This document shows positions 1-13,400 of a stretch of 64,000 bases of DNA, in pieces (within the stretch, counting starts at the first letter, position 1; every line of letters begins with the position of its first letter). The notes beneath the pieces are model-generated. The model made no database searches. It worked only from the letters and a program-made list of their open reading frames with translations, and was not told where the DNA came from. Both the position numbers and the translations under genes were made by a program. Source of the stretch: Heterohyrax brucei (lineage: Eukaryota; Chordata; Mammalia; Hyracoidea; Procaviidae); contig CM053142.1 in NCBI GenBank assembly GCA_028571685.1, positions 68,411,296 through 68,475,295 on the forward strand, written 5' to 3'.

Positions 1-760
1 GTTTTTTTTTTTTTTTAAAACCTACATAACAATCCATTAATGGTATTGAGTCGTTTTTGAATCTTCAGTGGAGTAAGTTTGATGTTCAAGTTTATTACTT
101 CACTTAATTTCCACAGTAATCCTGTGAGGTAGACAGTATCATCATCTGTATTTTACACGAGGAGAGGATGGCTTAGAGAAGTCATGTGCCTAATAGGTGA
201 TGAGGCTTCGATGGATACGCACAGGAAGGGCTCTGAAGCAGGTAGAAATGGAATGTATAAAACAAGGTCAAGGCCTACTTAGGCAGGAACTACAGAGGAG
301 ACTTCTATGGAATAAATGTACCAAAAGGGGAAAGGGAAAATAAGAGCAGGGTTCAGATCAGGAGAGCGCAGGTGTAAGGATGGTTCAGTGATCTAAGCAA
401 GTCGTTTTCAGGTGGGAGGTGAGCAAGACAATCCACCGCGGTACAGGAAGAAAATATCTGTCAATCTGTGTTTAAAATAAGACATCAAGCTAATATTTAG
501 TACAGAATGTATATAGCACAAACACATATTTATTGGAGATTAAGTGAAAAATGTAAGGCACACAATTTAAAAAAGTTTGAAGACTCCTGATTTCAGGGAC
601 CACCCTTTAGCTTTAGCTTTCCAAAGCTGAAATGTGGGTTCTGGTGTAGAGGCTCCAGCACATGTCCTACTTTTGGGATGTCATCCTCTTACCTCTTACC
701 CACCCCAGAGGATGCAAAAACAATCCTTAGTACATTATACTAAAATAGCATATGTATAAT
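1..760. other. Spacer between ING4 3' end and the upstream neighbour
   Basis: No open exon with splice sites is recognisable here. It opens with a poly-T run (2-16), which may be the tail of a minus-strand retroposon outside the window, and contains a MIR fragment at about 95-235. By human synteny ACRBP would lie further left; nothing of it is seen. Confidence 0.6.
95..235 (-). repeat. MIR SINE fragment
   Basis: CCTGTGAGGTAGACAGTATC, then TTTTACACGAGGAGAGGATG and GAAGTCATGTGCCTAATAGG follow the reverse complement of the MIR consensus. Confidence 0.75.
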
Positions 761-787
761 AAACACAGCAGGTCAACATGTATAGCT

Positions 788-793
788 TTTATT
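788..793 (-). terminator. ING4: Candidate ING4 polyadenylation signal
   Basis: AATAAA on the minus strand, about 580 nt past the ING4 stop, giving a 3' UTR of roughly 600 nt. A second AATAAA on the minus strand lies at about 528-533. Which one is used cannot be told from sequence. Confidence 0.6.
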
Positions 794-1370
794 CACCTAC
801 CCAAATTCCTTTACACATATCTGGATACCGCTGCCCTCCCCCATTCGCAAGACCAGGATGAATCCCCCTGGCATGGAGGAAGGGGTGCCCTTTCAAACAG
901 GGCCTTTGCCCAGATGACCTGGGGAGCCCGCACCACGGAAAAAGCAGGAGAATGGAAAAGAAAGTTTATCACACCACAGCCCCCTCATGGTGGAGGGAGG
1001 AAACTAGAGGGCTGCTGGAATGCCCCCATGCTACTGCTCCAGTTCTTAAATATAAAGCAAGGGGAATAAAGACGATCACCCCTCTGAAATAAAGCACCAA
1101 CCTCAGCATGGAGGCAAAAGGAGAGTGGGCAAGACCACTTTCCTCTGAAGGGGGAGGGCTGAATGAGAGCACATACAGTTAGCGGCTGCAGCACCCCTCA
1201 CCACCAGGGTTTGGATACAGCCTCAGCACCAGGAGTGGGAGGGGGCTGGGGAGGGATGACAATACCATACCACCCACTTCTCCCTGAACCCCCTGGCCCC
1301 ACCACAGGCATTCCCCACCAGCCCAGGTCAAGGGACATGGAAGAAACTCTGCTGGAATTCAAGGCCTTAT

Positions 1371-1410
1371 CTATTTCTTCTTCCGTTCTTGGGAGCAGCG
1401 TGGGCAAAAC
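1371..1410 (-). CDS. ING4: ING4 last coding exon
   Basis: Encodes [12 protein letters not shown] and stop TAG (1371-1373). C238 and C241 complete the PHD zinc sites. Acceptor is CTAG at 1411-1414. Confidence 0.96.
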
Positions 1411-4400
1411 CTAGAAGGGGAGACAAAAGGTGAGTGAGAGTGAGAATGCTCTCTGCCACTCGCTTAGTCCAGCTCCTACCACAACTCTCTCACTCACCAT
1501 TTCCCTCGAGGCTTGGTTGTCAGCCCTACACAGGCAAAGTGGAACCACTCAATGGAACACTGGAAAAGGAAGATAATGGAAGAAGCATAAGTCAGGGGTC
1601 CAGGGAAGAGCTGAGGAAGGAAAGGAGACCCACATACAGACTCCTAAGGAGTCTGCCTTTATTCTGTCCCTTCGGAGAATTCTTGGAGGTCCTAAGGCCA
1701 ATCAGCACCAACCATCTGCATCCTATCATGAAGTTTCACTGTTAACCATGTTCTTTCCCCCTCCTATACCCACAACCTAAGATCCCCTTCAGAGCCCCCC
1801 TTCCTGAGGCAAACTGGTTCTCACATCAGGGTTGTCACAGCCAATCATTTCTCCATAGGAAACCTGGTGACAAAGGCAGTAGGTGGGTTCATTGGGGTCC
1901 ACAGGCATATCCAACACATCAGAGGGGTGGACACTGCCAAAGGTCACTGAGGGCATCCCATACTCAGGACTTCTGCAGGCCAAGAGGAAGAGAAAGTATC
2001 ATCTGCAGGAAGGAGAGATATAACCTGAGACTCTCAGAGGTGGTAGGAGATCCTGGTGGAACACTGACTGTGGTTTCTCCTCTCTATTCAGCAAGCACCA
2101 AACTAGTAAGTGAGGAGGAGAGTTACTGACAGAAGACAGATGAATGTGACCAGAAGCAGTGTGGAGTGTGAGTGCGGGTACACAGGAGAGAAGAGTTTGT
2201 CATTTAGGAAAGTGCTTCCTGATGCACTCACGTGCGCACAAGCTTTAACTTCTTCTGAGCAGCTTTCGGGGCTTCTTCATCTGAATTTTTCCCTTTGGAA
2301 CGAGCACGGGCAGCTTTTTTCTCCTTTTGAGTCCGACCTTATAGGAAAAAGGGAGAAAGCCAGAAGGCAGGGAGACAGAAAGATGGGTTAAGTCCTCTTT
2401 CCTTCTTCATTTCCAACCTGGTGACCCACCCTGATAGGTGAAGAGAGGGCTGCTTCTCTCTCTGAATCCTTGCCCCACCTCTGAGGACCCCGCCCTCCTC
2501 CTCACTCTTTTTGCCTTTGCTGGATGAGCTGTCATAGTCACTTGATTCAATCTGTTTCTCCTTCAGATCAGCCTCAAAACGGGCGAGGTCTGTGTCTAGC
2601 CGTCGTATGTGTTTGTCCACCTGCGTGGGAGGGAAGAAGAAGGGAAAAATACAAGGTTGGATACAGTAAAGGAATAAAGGCTAAGGCATATTCACTGATC
2701 TCCCAGACCCAAAACAGATTTCAACACAGCTGAAGGAGAGGTCTAGGACCCCAGGGATTAGATAGGAGGTAGGTGAAGAACCAGGAACAGAGCCATACCA
2801 TCTCATAGGTCTGCATGGCAAGTTGCACCTTGTCATCACCAAATTCCTTGCACTTGCCATAGGCTTCTTGGATCTGTTTGAGAAGGGCCAATTTCTCCTC
2901 GGAGCTCAGGTTGCGGGCACTACTCATGTACTCAGTGGCCAACTTGTCAATTTCAGCCTTCAGGTCTACAAGAGACACAGGCCTGGTTACAATGACCCCT
3001 GACTGGCTAGGTAAAACACATTTCTTCCTCTTGTTCCTTAGGCCTTTTCCATTCACCATAATCTTTGAACTAAAAGGTACTGAATGTTCATAGGTTCACA
3101 GGTATTGTACTGCCACAAACTCAAGTAATGTAACATGTGGACAGTATTTGTTTCAAAGGTGCCTGCAAGGTGATGAAAGCACTGCTATCATAGTTAGAAC
3201 TTAAATGATTAAAATACAGTGAGGAATCCTTCGCACACTCCACTAATATCTAGATCATTTCTGTTGATGTCTGAAGATGTTCCTTTGCAGGGCTTGCTGT
3301 TGCCTGAACCCTGAATCCTATCTCAAAAGTTGCCTGGTTTTTCTTCTCCAAAACAGTCCACAGCAGCTCTGACTGCTGTAAACCAGGCTGGGTTATCTAA
3401 TGCTGATTTCCAGGTCTCTACAGCTTAGCTCTTAAGTGAAAGTTAAACCCTTGCTCACCCATGGAACAGTCCTGCCTACCTTATTACTCATTATAGTCTG
3501 CTCATCATTTGCAACTTGCTTGTATTTCCCATCACCTTTTTTTCTGTTTATTCATTATTATTATTATTCATTCTGTTTATTCATTATTGCTGCAAACATT
3601 TCAGTACTAGAAGACGGGTGATATTCCAAAACTCTGCAACTGTAGCTGTGCACTGCCTAGTATTTGGTAGTGTCCATAAACAATGCTGACACGAGAAGAC
3701 AAAGGTCTGGCTGCAGCACAGTGTAGCAACATATAAATAGAGAGGATCTGCAGACACATTAAGTTCATGCCCCACTGCATTCCAGGCCTTTTGGGGCTGA
3801 GAAAGCACACAGTTCCATAATCTCCAACCGGTTTTTCTGTGCACAAACAAGAGTTGGAATTATTTTACAAAGAAAGCAAGCTGGTCCTCAGCATCTCACA
3901 GGTGGTCCTCAGACATCTAGTCCAGAATTTTACATGATGCTCACCTTTTCCCAACTAAAACTTGCCCATGATGACGTAAAAATCAGTTTCAGGTATCCTA
4001 ACACCACCCTGTTACACCCTTGAGCACAACTACATAAAGATGGAAGATAAGATCTATACATCTTCAGCTGGCATGATGAATAGCTCCAAAGAGCTATCTT
4101 TGACACTGAAGAGATCAACCTGATCATCATAGTGCAGCCTCGGGCTGCAAGTGAATGCCTCAATGCAGCCACATCTGATTAACAATTTCTAGAGTCCAAG
4201 GCCACAGATAACATTAAAGCCTTTGTGAGGCCGAAGAATACAGTATAGAGATCTTAACAGGAATTGTTATTTTCCCTTCTTTCTTCCTTGCTTTCTTTTT
4301 ACAATCTGTCATACAGCAAAAACCCTATCTATCAACCGGAGTTACAGACTGCAGCCACATCATGAATTCTGTGACATTATTAATACTGCAACATTAACAA

Positions 4401-7400
4401 AACAGTGAAGTAGATAGATTCTAGTCTTCCTATAAATATACTTAATATAGATAGCAGAGATGACTTTAGAGTTGACTTAGGCTTTCTGAGTTCTTGAGGA
4501 AGTATAAAGAACACAGTGCCTGGTTCTTGAGGTACTGATTCAGTACTCCATTTATTATGTAAAAGCTGATCTAGACATGAGGCTCATCATCACTTCCATT
4601 TAAGAACTGCAAGAGAATAAGAGAGACAGAGAGCAACCACAACTCTCCACATCATACCAGATGATATACAAAACCACGTAGAAAAATAAATGATCATGCA
4701 CATTTGTTATTTGCACAGACTCCTTACTTTGTACATACCCTCTGTTCTTTGGTCTAGGTCCCTCATGAGCTGAAAGTTCCTCTGCAACTCAAAGGGGAGG
4801 TTTTCAATACCTAAGGAGAAGAAGACAAACTAAGAATTACTAGGTTTCACAGGTGGAATCAACTCGACAGCAGCGGGTATAGCTCCTTTTTAAAGAGCAG
4901 TTCCAAAACAGGATATCTTTGGCTCTCCCTCCTTTGAACCTGTAGACTGATCTGTGGTATCACCTGTGCTTCCTCTCTCAGAGAAAGCTGTGTCCATTTC
5001 TCACTCCAAAACTAACCTCTTTATCTCTGCACAGCTATCCCATCCTTACTTTACAAACCAGCCCTTCCCTTTCCTTTATTTCCAATCTCTGCCTTCAAGC
5101 TCCTTGCCTTCAACTTGGAAATACCCTCCCGGTATCCACTGCTACTCATTACACACACAATCTACTCTCCACATAGTAGCCACCACGTTCTTTTAAAAAA
5201 TTTGAACCTGATCAGGTCACTCTCCTCCTTATAACCCTCTAGAAACTTTCTTCTGCTTCCGAAGGCTGTACATTTTCTGACCATTGCTGACCTCACATTG
5301 ACGTAACTGCTGCGAGCCCCATTGTGCATTCCTTCTGCTCCGACCACACTGGTCTTCTTTGAGTGCCTCCAGCTTGCTGGTGCTTTTCCTGCCACTTGGC
5401 TCCTGATATGTTATTCTCTCTGCCTGGAATGCAGTGCCTGGTCTTCCTCACCCCATGCTCACCCGACCTCTCAGCTTACTCAATTCCTGTTTGTCTTTTA
5501 AAGTTTAGCTCAAACATAACTTCCCCAGACTCTGACAAGTACCCTGGCTATATGCTATCATATATTCTATTGTCTATCCTTTCAAATACTTATTTAACTG
5601 TAATTAAATATCTACTTGATTACTTATTATCTGTTTTCCCAGACCTTCAGGATGGTTAGAACATGTCTGTCTTGTATTCTGTTATTTCCCAGTGTTTCAG
5701 ATTATGATTTGGGTATAGAAAATACTCAAAAAATATCTGAATAAATGCATAATACTTAAGTCTTCCTCATGCAAGAACAATGCCTTTCCATAACTCCACT
5801 TTTTAAATGCTTCCAGTTCTTTAACTTACAACTTCATGTCTACCATCATCAATTTACTGGGACTACCTAAAGTCACCAATAACTTATTAGTAATGGTCTT
5901 TTATTAGTTCTAGCCTAAAAAAATACCTCTACAGCAGGTGACATTGTCTTTTCTCCTTTGAGTAACTTATTTCCTCTTAGGATTCCAAATCTTGACATAC
6001 AAGGACTGCCAATTAAGTTCACAAGCTCATCCTAGAAAAAGTGCTACACACCTCATTGCTGAATATCACCATGGTCACATTCAAGTACTCCTGTTGGGAA
6101 GCTATGCGCTGACACCAGCATTAGTCCACCTTTCAAAGCAATTTTAGAACTCATTTTCTGGAATGGCCATCAGAAATGTCATTGTATTACTGTTGTCATC
6201 CTGAATGTCATCAAAATGTCTTCCTTTCAAGATTTCCTTTATCTTCAGGTAAAGAAAAGAGTCACTGAGAGTGAGATCAGGTGAGTAGAGAGAGTGTTCC
6301 GATACTGTTATTTGTTTACTGGCTAAAAACTCCCTCACAGACAACTAACAATTAAGTTTGTGAACCTGCCACCACGCTACCATGTGCAATGGTCATTCCT
6401 AATTTCTTTGAAGGGTAGACTAGGTGCTAGCACTGGTGCATAGCTTCCCAAGGGGAGTACTTGAACGGTGACCATAGTGATACTCAGCAGTTGAGGTATG
6501 TAGCATTTAGAACGATTAAGTTTGTGGTCTTAACTGTCAGACCTCGTATACCTTCTGGTAATTCAAATGGTGAAATCTTCTGAGCCTGTCCCTTAAATGG
6601 TAATGTTTTCTTGAGATTATACTTTAATTCTCTGATTTTCCCACTACATTTGTTTCCCCTGAATAATCTCATTCACTCCCATAGATACTATGTATTATCT
6701 ACCTCACTTCCCAAGCTGGAACTCTAGAAGATTCCTCCCTCATCCTCAACCACTCAAGTCAACCCATCAGTCCAATCAGATGAAATCCTAAATACTGTGT
6801 CACTCCCTGAAATCAAGTTCTCATCTCTGGCCTAAACTGTTATCACCAAGTGATCTCTCTGTTACCAGTGTTATTGCCCTTCAATTTACCACATACCAGT
6901 ATTTCTTTTATAAAAATCATATACTATTTTAAAAATCTGTTGGTTCCCCAGTATCTAAAAAGTGTTAACTTCTTATGCAGCTAACAGACACACAAGGAAA
7001 AGTTAACAACCATTAGTCACTACAGAAATGCAAATCAAAACTACACTGAGACACCATCTTACGTTGACAATACTAATTTCTCCCCCGCTCTCCAAAAAAC
7101 TCACAAAATAACAAATGTTAGAGAGATTGTGAGGAGACTCGAACTGTTATGCACTGCTGGCGGAATGCAAAATGTTACAATTACTTTGGAAAATGATATG
7201 GTGCTTTCTTAAAAAGCTAGAAATAGAAATACCATACATTTAGCAAGCCCACTCCTACTAGGAACATACCCTAGAGAAATAAGAGCTGTCACATGAATAA
7301 ACATGGACAACCATGTTCCCTGCAGCACTACTCACAATAGCAAAAAGACAGAAACCTCCTAAGTGCCCATCAACAGAGGAATGCGTAAACAAACTCTGGT

Positions 7401-10400
7401 ACATACACACAACGGAATATCATGCAGCAATACAGGATGATGATGAACTCACGAAACATCTCGCAACATGGATGAATCTGGAAGGCATTATGTTGAGTGA
7501 AATCAGTCAGTTGCAAAAGGACAAACATTATATGAACTCACTATTAGATCTCAAAACATTTACATGCAGAAGAAAATATTCTTTGATGGTTATGAAGGTA
7601 GAGAGGGAGAGAGAATTCACTAACTAGATAACCAAACCCAAACCAAACCCATTGCTGTGGAGTAGATTCCAACTAACTAGACAGTAGACAAGAATTACCT
7701 TAGGGGAAGGGATGGACAGCACACAAGATGGGGAAGGTCAGCACAACTGGACTAAGCCAAAAGCTAACAAGTTTCCTGGACACAAACACTGACAGACACA
7801 GTAGCAGGGACAAGACCCCGGGGATCATGATTTTGGGAGACACCTAGGTCAACTGGTGTAACAAAGTTTATTAAGAAAGTGTTCTGTACTCCATTTAGTG
7901 GCATCTGGAGTCTTAAAAGCTTGTCTGTGACCATCTATGATGTATCAACTGGACCCAACCCACCCAGAGTATATGGGAATGAAGAACACCAAAGACACAA
8001 GGAAAATGTATACCAAAGAGACAAAAAAGTCACATAAACCAGGGACTCCATCAGAGCCTAGAACTAACTAGTGCCTGGCTACCACCAATGACTACCCTGA
8101 CAGGGAATACAACAGAGAGACCCTGATGGTGCAGGAGAAAATTGTGGATGCAGAACTGAAATTTACATAAAAAGATCAGACTTGATCCCAGGAGGGCGGA
8201 GTAAAGATGGTGGACTAAGCACACGTCTCCCTATATCCCTCTGGAAACCAAGACCTGAACTGATAATCAAATGGAGCCTTCTGATCACCTAATCATCCCC
8301 AGGACATGGCACAGAGCTGTTAATCTGGACTTCATACCACTAAGCGAAAAACCTCCTCTCTCTTGCTGACTCCCGCTCCTGGCTAGCCCTGGTTCTCACG
8401 GACGGAAGGTAAACACACCATTTTGACCTTTTTCTCTCTGTCCTGGCTGGTGGGCGGAGCTGGGTCTTGCCTAGACGCTAGACTCAGATGCGCTGCTGGG
8501 GGGATACGCAGGCAAAATTCCCATATTTTGAGAGCCAGGCTTAGGACTCTGTTAATCTACCTACTTTGGGCCTATCTTTTTATCTCTGCCACAGTGTGGT
8601 TTGTACAGATTCACAGTGTGTGGGAAGCCATGTTGGGTACGGAGATTTTAGCGGGACCTCATTCTTAGCCTGGAAGCCAGCGCCTGCAAACAGGACAGCG
8701 CTTCTCCAACAGAAAAGCAGTAATTTACACAGTGCCATCTATGGTGGGGGCCCTGCAACAAAATCAGAGGAATCACTACCTCTGGGCACCTTTAGCCCTT
8801 CTGTCTGCTGCCTGTGTGGAGGGCACCATCTTGGATATGGTGGCCACAGCTGGACCTAATTCTTAGCTTGGGAGCCAGAACTTGCCCACAGGAGAGTGCT
8901 TTTCTACCACAAAAGCAGTACTCCACACAGTGTTGCCTAAGGCTGGGCCCTGTCAGCAGAAGCCAACAGGGCAGTAGCATTGCTGTATTCTGAACTCGTT
9001 TGTATCATCTGGGGTTGGATATCCAGGTGCTTACTTTGCCAGTTGGGAAGAGGGATCTCTACACCTGAAAACCTGACTGACTTGGGAAGGGGTCAGATAC
9101 CGTTTGCTTTACATTTTAAGATAGCCTAGAGAAACATCTGCAGTCCATCCTCACAGCATCTCTTCCAGCCTCTACTTACTCACATGGGACCCAAAAAGCA
9201 ACAGACACTTGTGGCATACAAGAAATCACCCACGGCTTCAGAAGGCTCCCAAACAAAGCAACCAAGGAGTTTTCCAGGTGAAGAAACTTTTATGAAAGCA
9301 TCAGAAAGTGAATACAAAATGATTATATACAGAGCCCTTCTACACCTTATACAAAATGCAGCAGAACAAAAGGAGAAATTAAACAAGCTGTTCAATCTGA
9401 TGGAACACCAGCACTCTGAAAACCAACAGATCAAGAACAAAATCAAAGACACAGAAACTTCCATGCAAAGCCAACAAAATAGAATGGAACAAATGGAAAA
9501 AAGAATTTCTGACTTGGAAGACAGAGCTACTGATGCCAGCATCTATGAGCAGAAATCAGAAAAAAGAAACAAGAAAAATGAAGACGCATTAAGAAACATG
9601 TGGGACTCTATTAAGAGGAACAACCTTCGATTAATTGGAGTCCCTGAACAGGGTGAGACATTTGAGACCACAGAGAGTATTGTTGCTTAGCTGCTGACAG
9701 AAAACTTCCCAGAAATCATGAAGGAAGACAATACAGACATCTCAGAAACGTATCATATACCACCAATATAGATCTCAAAAGAAAGACTCCAAGACATATT
9801 ATAATCAAGCTTAACAAAATGAAGCATAAGCAGAAACTCTTAAAGGCAGCAAGACTCAAAGCAAAGCTAACATTCAGAGGGAAACTCTGTAGGCTCTCTT
9901 CAGATTTCTCAGCAGAAACCATGCTGGCATGGAGCCAGTGACATGACACATTCAAAGCCTTGAAGGAGAAGAACTTCCAATCAAGAATTATATATCCTGC
10001 AAAACTATCTTTCAAATATGAAAATGAAATTAAGACATTCCCAGATAAACAGAAATTCAGAGACTTTGTAAAAACCAAACCAAAACTACAAGAAATACTG
10101 AAAGAAGTTCTTGGCTCTGGCTTAGAAGAACGACACCACTAACTTTATATTTTAGAACAACACATTACTCAGAACTCTGCTCAGTTAGTGAAGGCTCCAA
10201 AGTCAATCATAGCTCTAATACAGAAAGAAGAATCCAGTGATCATCATGAAATCTATGGTGCCATCATATTAAAAAGAGGGATGTACTACAGTTGTTATAG
10301 ACCTTCCAGATAAAGAGAAAGATGACAAGACTGGTAGTAATTAAAATTGGGTTTATATATAGTTTATTAAGGGGGATCATAGGGGCAGCTGTAAAGCACA

Positions 10401-13400
10401 AGAAAGATGTATTATACCATTTCGAGAAATGTGACATGGGAGCCTCAACAACTATAAAACCAGCTCTGAAAAAGATGAAAAATCAACTCACAAAAAAGAA
10501 TGTCCCAGAACAGACTAATCAGAACAAAAGAGAAAACATCAACACAAAAATAAACATATCACAATGGCAGCAGTGAACACATACCTATCACTAATTACAC
10601 TGAATGTGAATGGACTGAATGCTCCAGTCAAGAGACACTGAGTGACATCTTGGATCAAAAGACATGACCCATCCATATGCTGTCTACAAGAAACTCACTT
10701 GAGACCTAAAGACAGGAACAAACTGAAAATTAAAGGTTGGAAGAATATATGTCAAGCTAACAATGAACAAAGAAGAGCAGGGGTGGCAATTCTAATCTCA
10801 GACAAAATCAATTTTAATGTAAAACTCACCATCGTGGACAAAGATGGACACTATTTATTGCTGAAAGGTTCAGTACACAGGCAAGACTTAACTATATTAA
10901 ATATTTATGCATCTAATATCAAAGCACCTAAGTACATCGAAGAAACACTGACTACACTCAAAAGAGAGTTAGATGACTACACAATAATAGTGGGAGATTT
11001 CAACACTCCACTCTCAATACTGGACAGATCATCTAGAAGAAAGCTCAGTAAAGATACAGAAGACCTCATTGCCACAATTAATCAACTAAACCGCATCGAT
11101 ATATACAGAACTTTCCACCCATCAGCAGACAACTACACCTTCTTCTCCAGTGCACATGGAACATTTTCCAGAATTGACCATGTGTTAGGACATAATGCAA
11201 TTCTCAACAAAATCCATACCATTGAATTACTGCAAAGCATCTTCTCAGATCATAAAGCCATAAAAGTTGAAATCAATAGCAGAAAAAACATAGATAGAAA
11301 GTGGAACTCTTGGAAACTGAACAACATCTTGCTCAAAAAAACATGGGTTATAGAAGAAATCAAGGGTGAAATAAAGAAGTTCATGGATTCCAATGAGAAC
11401 GAAAACACTTTCTACCAGAAGCTATGGGATACAGCCAAAGCAGTGCTCAGAGGTCTGTTTATCTCCATAAATGCACACGTGGGGAAGGAAGAAAGAAACC
11501 AAATCAAGGAACTAACCCTACAGCTTGAACAAGTAGACAGAGAACAACAGAGGAACCCCTCAGGCACCAGAAGAAACCAGGTCATAAAGATTAGAGCAGA
11601 GCTAATTGAATTAGAGAATAGAAAAACTACTGAAAAGATCAAAAGCAGGTTTTTTGAAAAGATCAACAAAATTGACAAACTACTGGCTAAACTTACTAAA
11701 GAAAAGCAGGAAAGGAAACAAATGACCCAAATTAGAAATGAGAGGGGAGTTGTCACCACAGATCCAACAGAAATCAAAAATATCATAACAATACTATGAA
11801 AGACTGTACTCTAACAAATTTGAAAACCTAGAGGAAATGGACAAATTCCTCGACTCATACCACCTACTCAAATTATCACAACATGAAGCAGAACAACTTA
11901 ATAAACCCATCATAAAGGAAGAGATTGAAAAGGTCATCAAAACACTGCCAACCAAAAAAAGCCCAGGCCCAGATGGCTTCACTGCAGAATTCTACCAAGC
12001 ATTTAGAGAACAGTTATCTCCAATACTTTTGAGACTATTTCACAGTATAGAAAGGCACGGAGTACTCCCAAATTCATTCTATGAAGCCAGCATAACCCTG
12101 ATACCAAAGCCAGGGAAGGACCCAACAAAGAAGGAGAATTACAGGCTGTTATCACTCATGAATCTAGTTGCAAAAATCTTCAACAAAATTCTTGCCAATA
12201 ACACAAGAATAAAAAAGGGTGCATCCTGAGATCTCCACTAAACGACCACAATTGATGGTCCAGTGGTTTCGAGGTTCCCCTGAGAGCATGGCCCCTGGCC
12301 CTGATGCTGCCCTTGCCCATAAATCATAACAAAGGTCTACACTTCGGACACGAATGGATTGGACTTGGTGATGCAGAGTGACCATATATTGGATGCACTT
12401 TATGGTTCTATACATCTATAGGATATCATCCTGCTGAACTGAGGCCGGAGGAAGGAGAGTGGGTGGACAGGAGGGGAAAGGAGGCTGTTGGGAGGATGAG
12501 ACATGTATGGAGCAGAGAGGAAGAGTGTGCTGTCACCGGACAGGAAGAGCAGTGGAAGCTGCATATAAGTGGGCATGTAACTTTATATGGGAATGTACAT
12601 TTTCACTCAGTCATATTAAATAAATAAATACGGAACAACAACAACAACAACAACAAAAACATGAGACTTAATGATCTGACTGAGACTAGAGGAATCACGT
12701 AAGACGTGGCATCTGTCCTCTCAGTTAACTCAGAACCGACGCCATTACCAAAACTTACTCTTCAGACAAACATTATACTGAACAATAAAACATAATGTAT
12801 TACTCATGAAGAGCGTGCTTCTTAGTTCAAGCAGATACAAGAGATGAGACGTGCAGTTCCCGGCCAGACAGGATGATAAGGAAGAAAGGAATAGGAACTG
12901 ACTTAATGGACACAGGAATCACAGGTTGGAAAGGGGGAGTGTGCTATTATACTGTAGGGATTGCAACTAGAGTGACATAAAATGTAAGTTTTTGCATGAG
13001 AAATTAACTTGAGCCATAAACTTTCACCCCAAGAATAATTAAGGAAAAAATCTGTTGGTTCCCTACTATTTAAAATGCAAACTTCTGAGGTGGCACACAA
13101 GGAAATGATAATCATTAGGCATTAGAGAAATGCAAATCAAAACTACACTGACAAGCCATCTCATCCTGATAACTGGTACTGATCCACCCCTTCCAAAAAA
13201 AAAAAAAACAACAAATGTCAGGGCAGTTGTAAGGAGGAAGAATGCAAAATGGTACAACCACTTTGGAAAATGATACAGTGCTTTCTTAAAAAGCTAGAAA
13301 CACAAATACCATACAATCCAGCAATCCCACTCCTAGGAATACACCATAGAGAAACAAAAGCTGTCACACAAATAGACATATGCACCCATGTTCATTGCAA

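Larger units (their letters stand above)
8184..12654 (+). mobile_element. L1 retrotransposon with both ends but a large internal deletion
   Basis: Order: 5' UTR (8184-9183, starting GATCCCAGGAGGGCGGAGTA), ORF1 remnant (9184-10145), ORF2 endonuclease and start of RT (10564-12215), then a direct jump to L1 3' UTR ending in a CAA/A-rich tail (12635-12659). The rest of RT, including YADD, and the ORF2 C-terminus are missing. Flanks AAAAAGATCAGACTT (8169-8183) and AAAAACATGAGACTT (12655-12669) match 13/15 and are a probable target-site duplication. It is inserted in an older L1 3' UTR and cannot move by itself. Confidence 0.85.
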
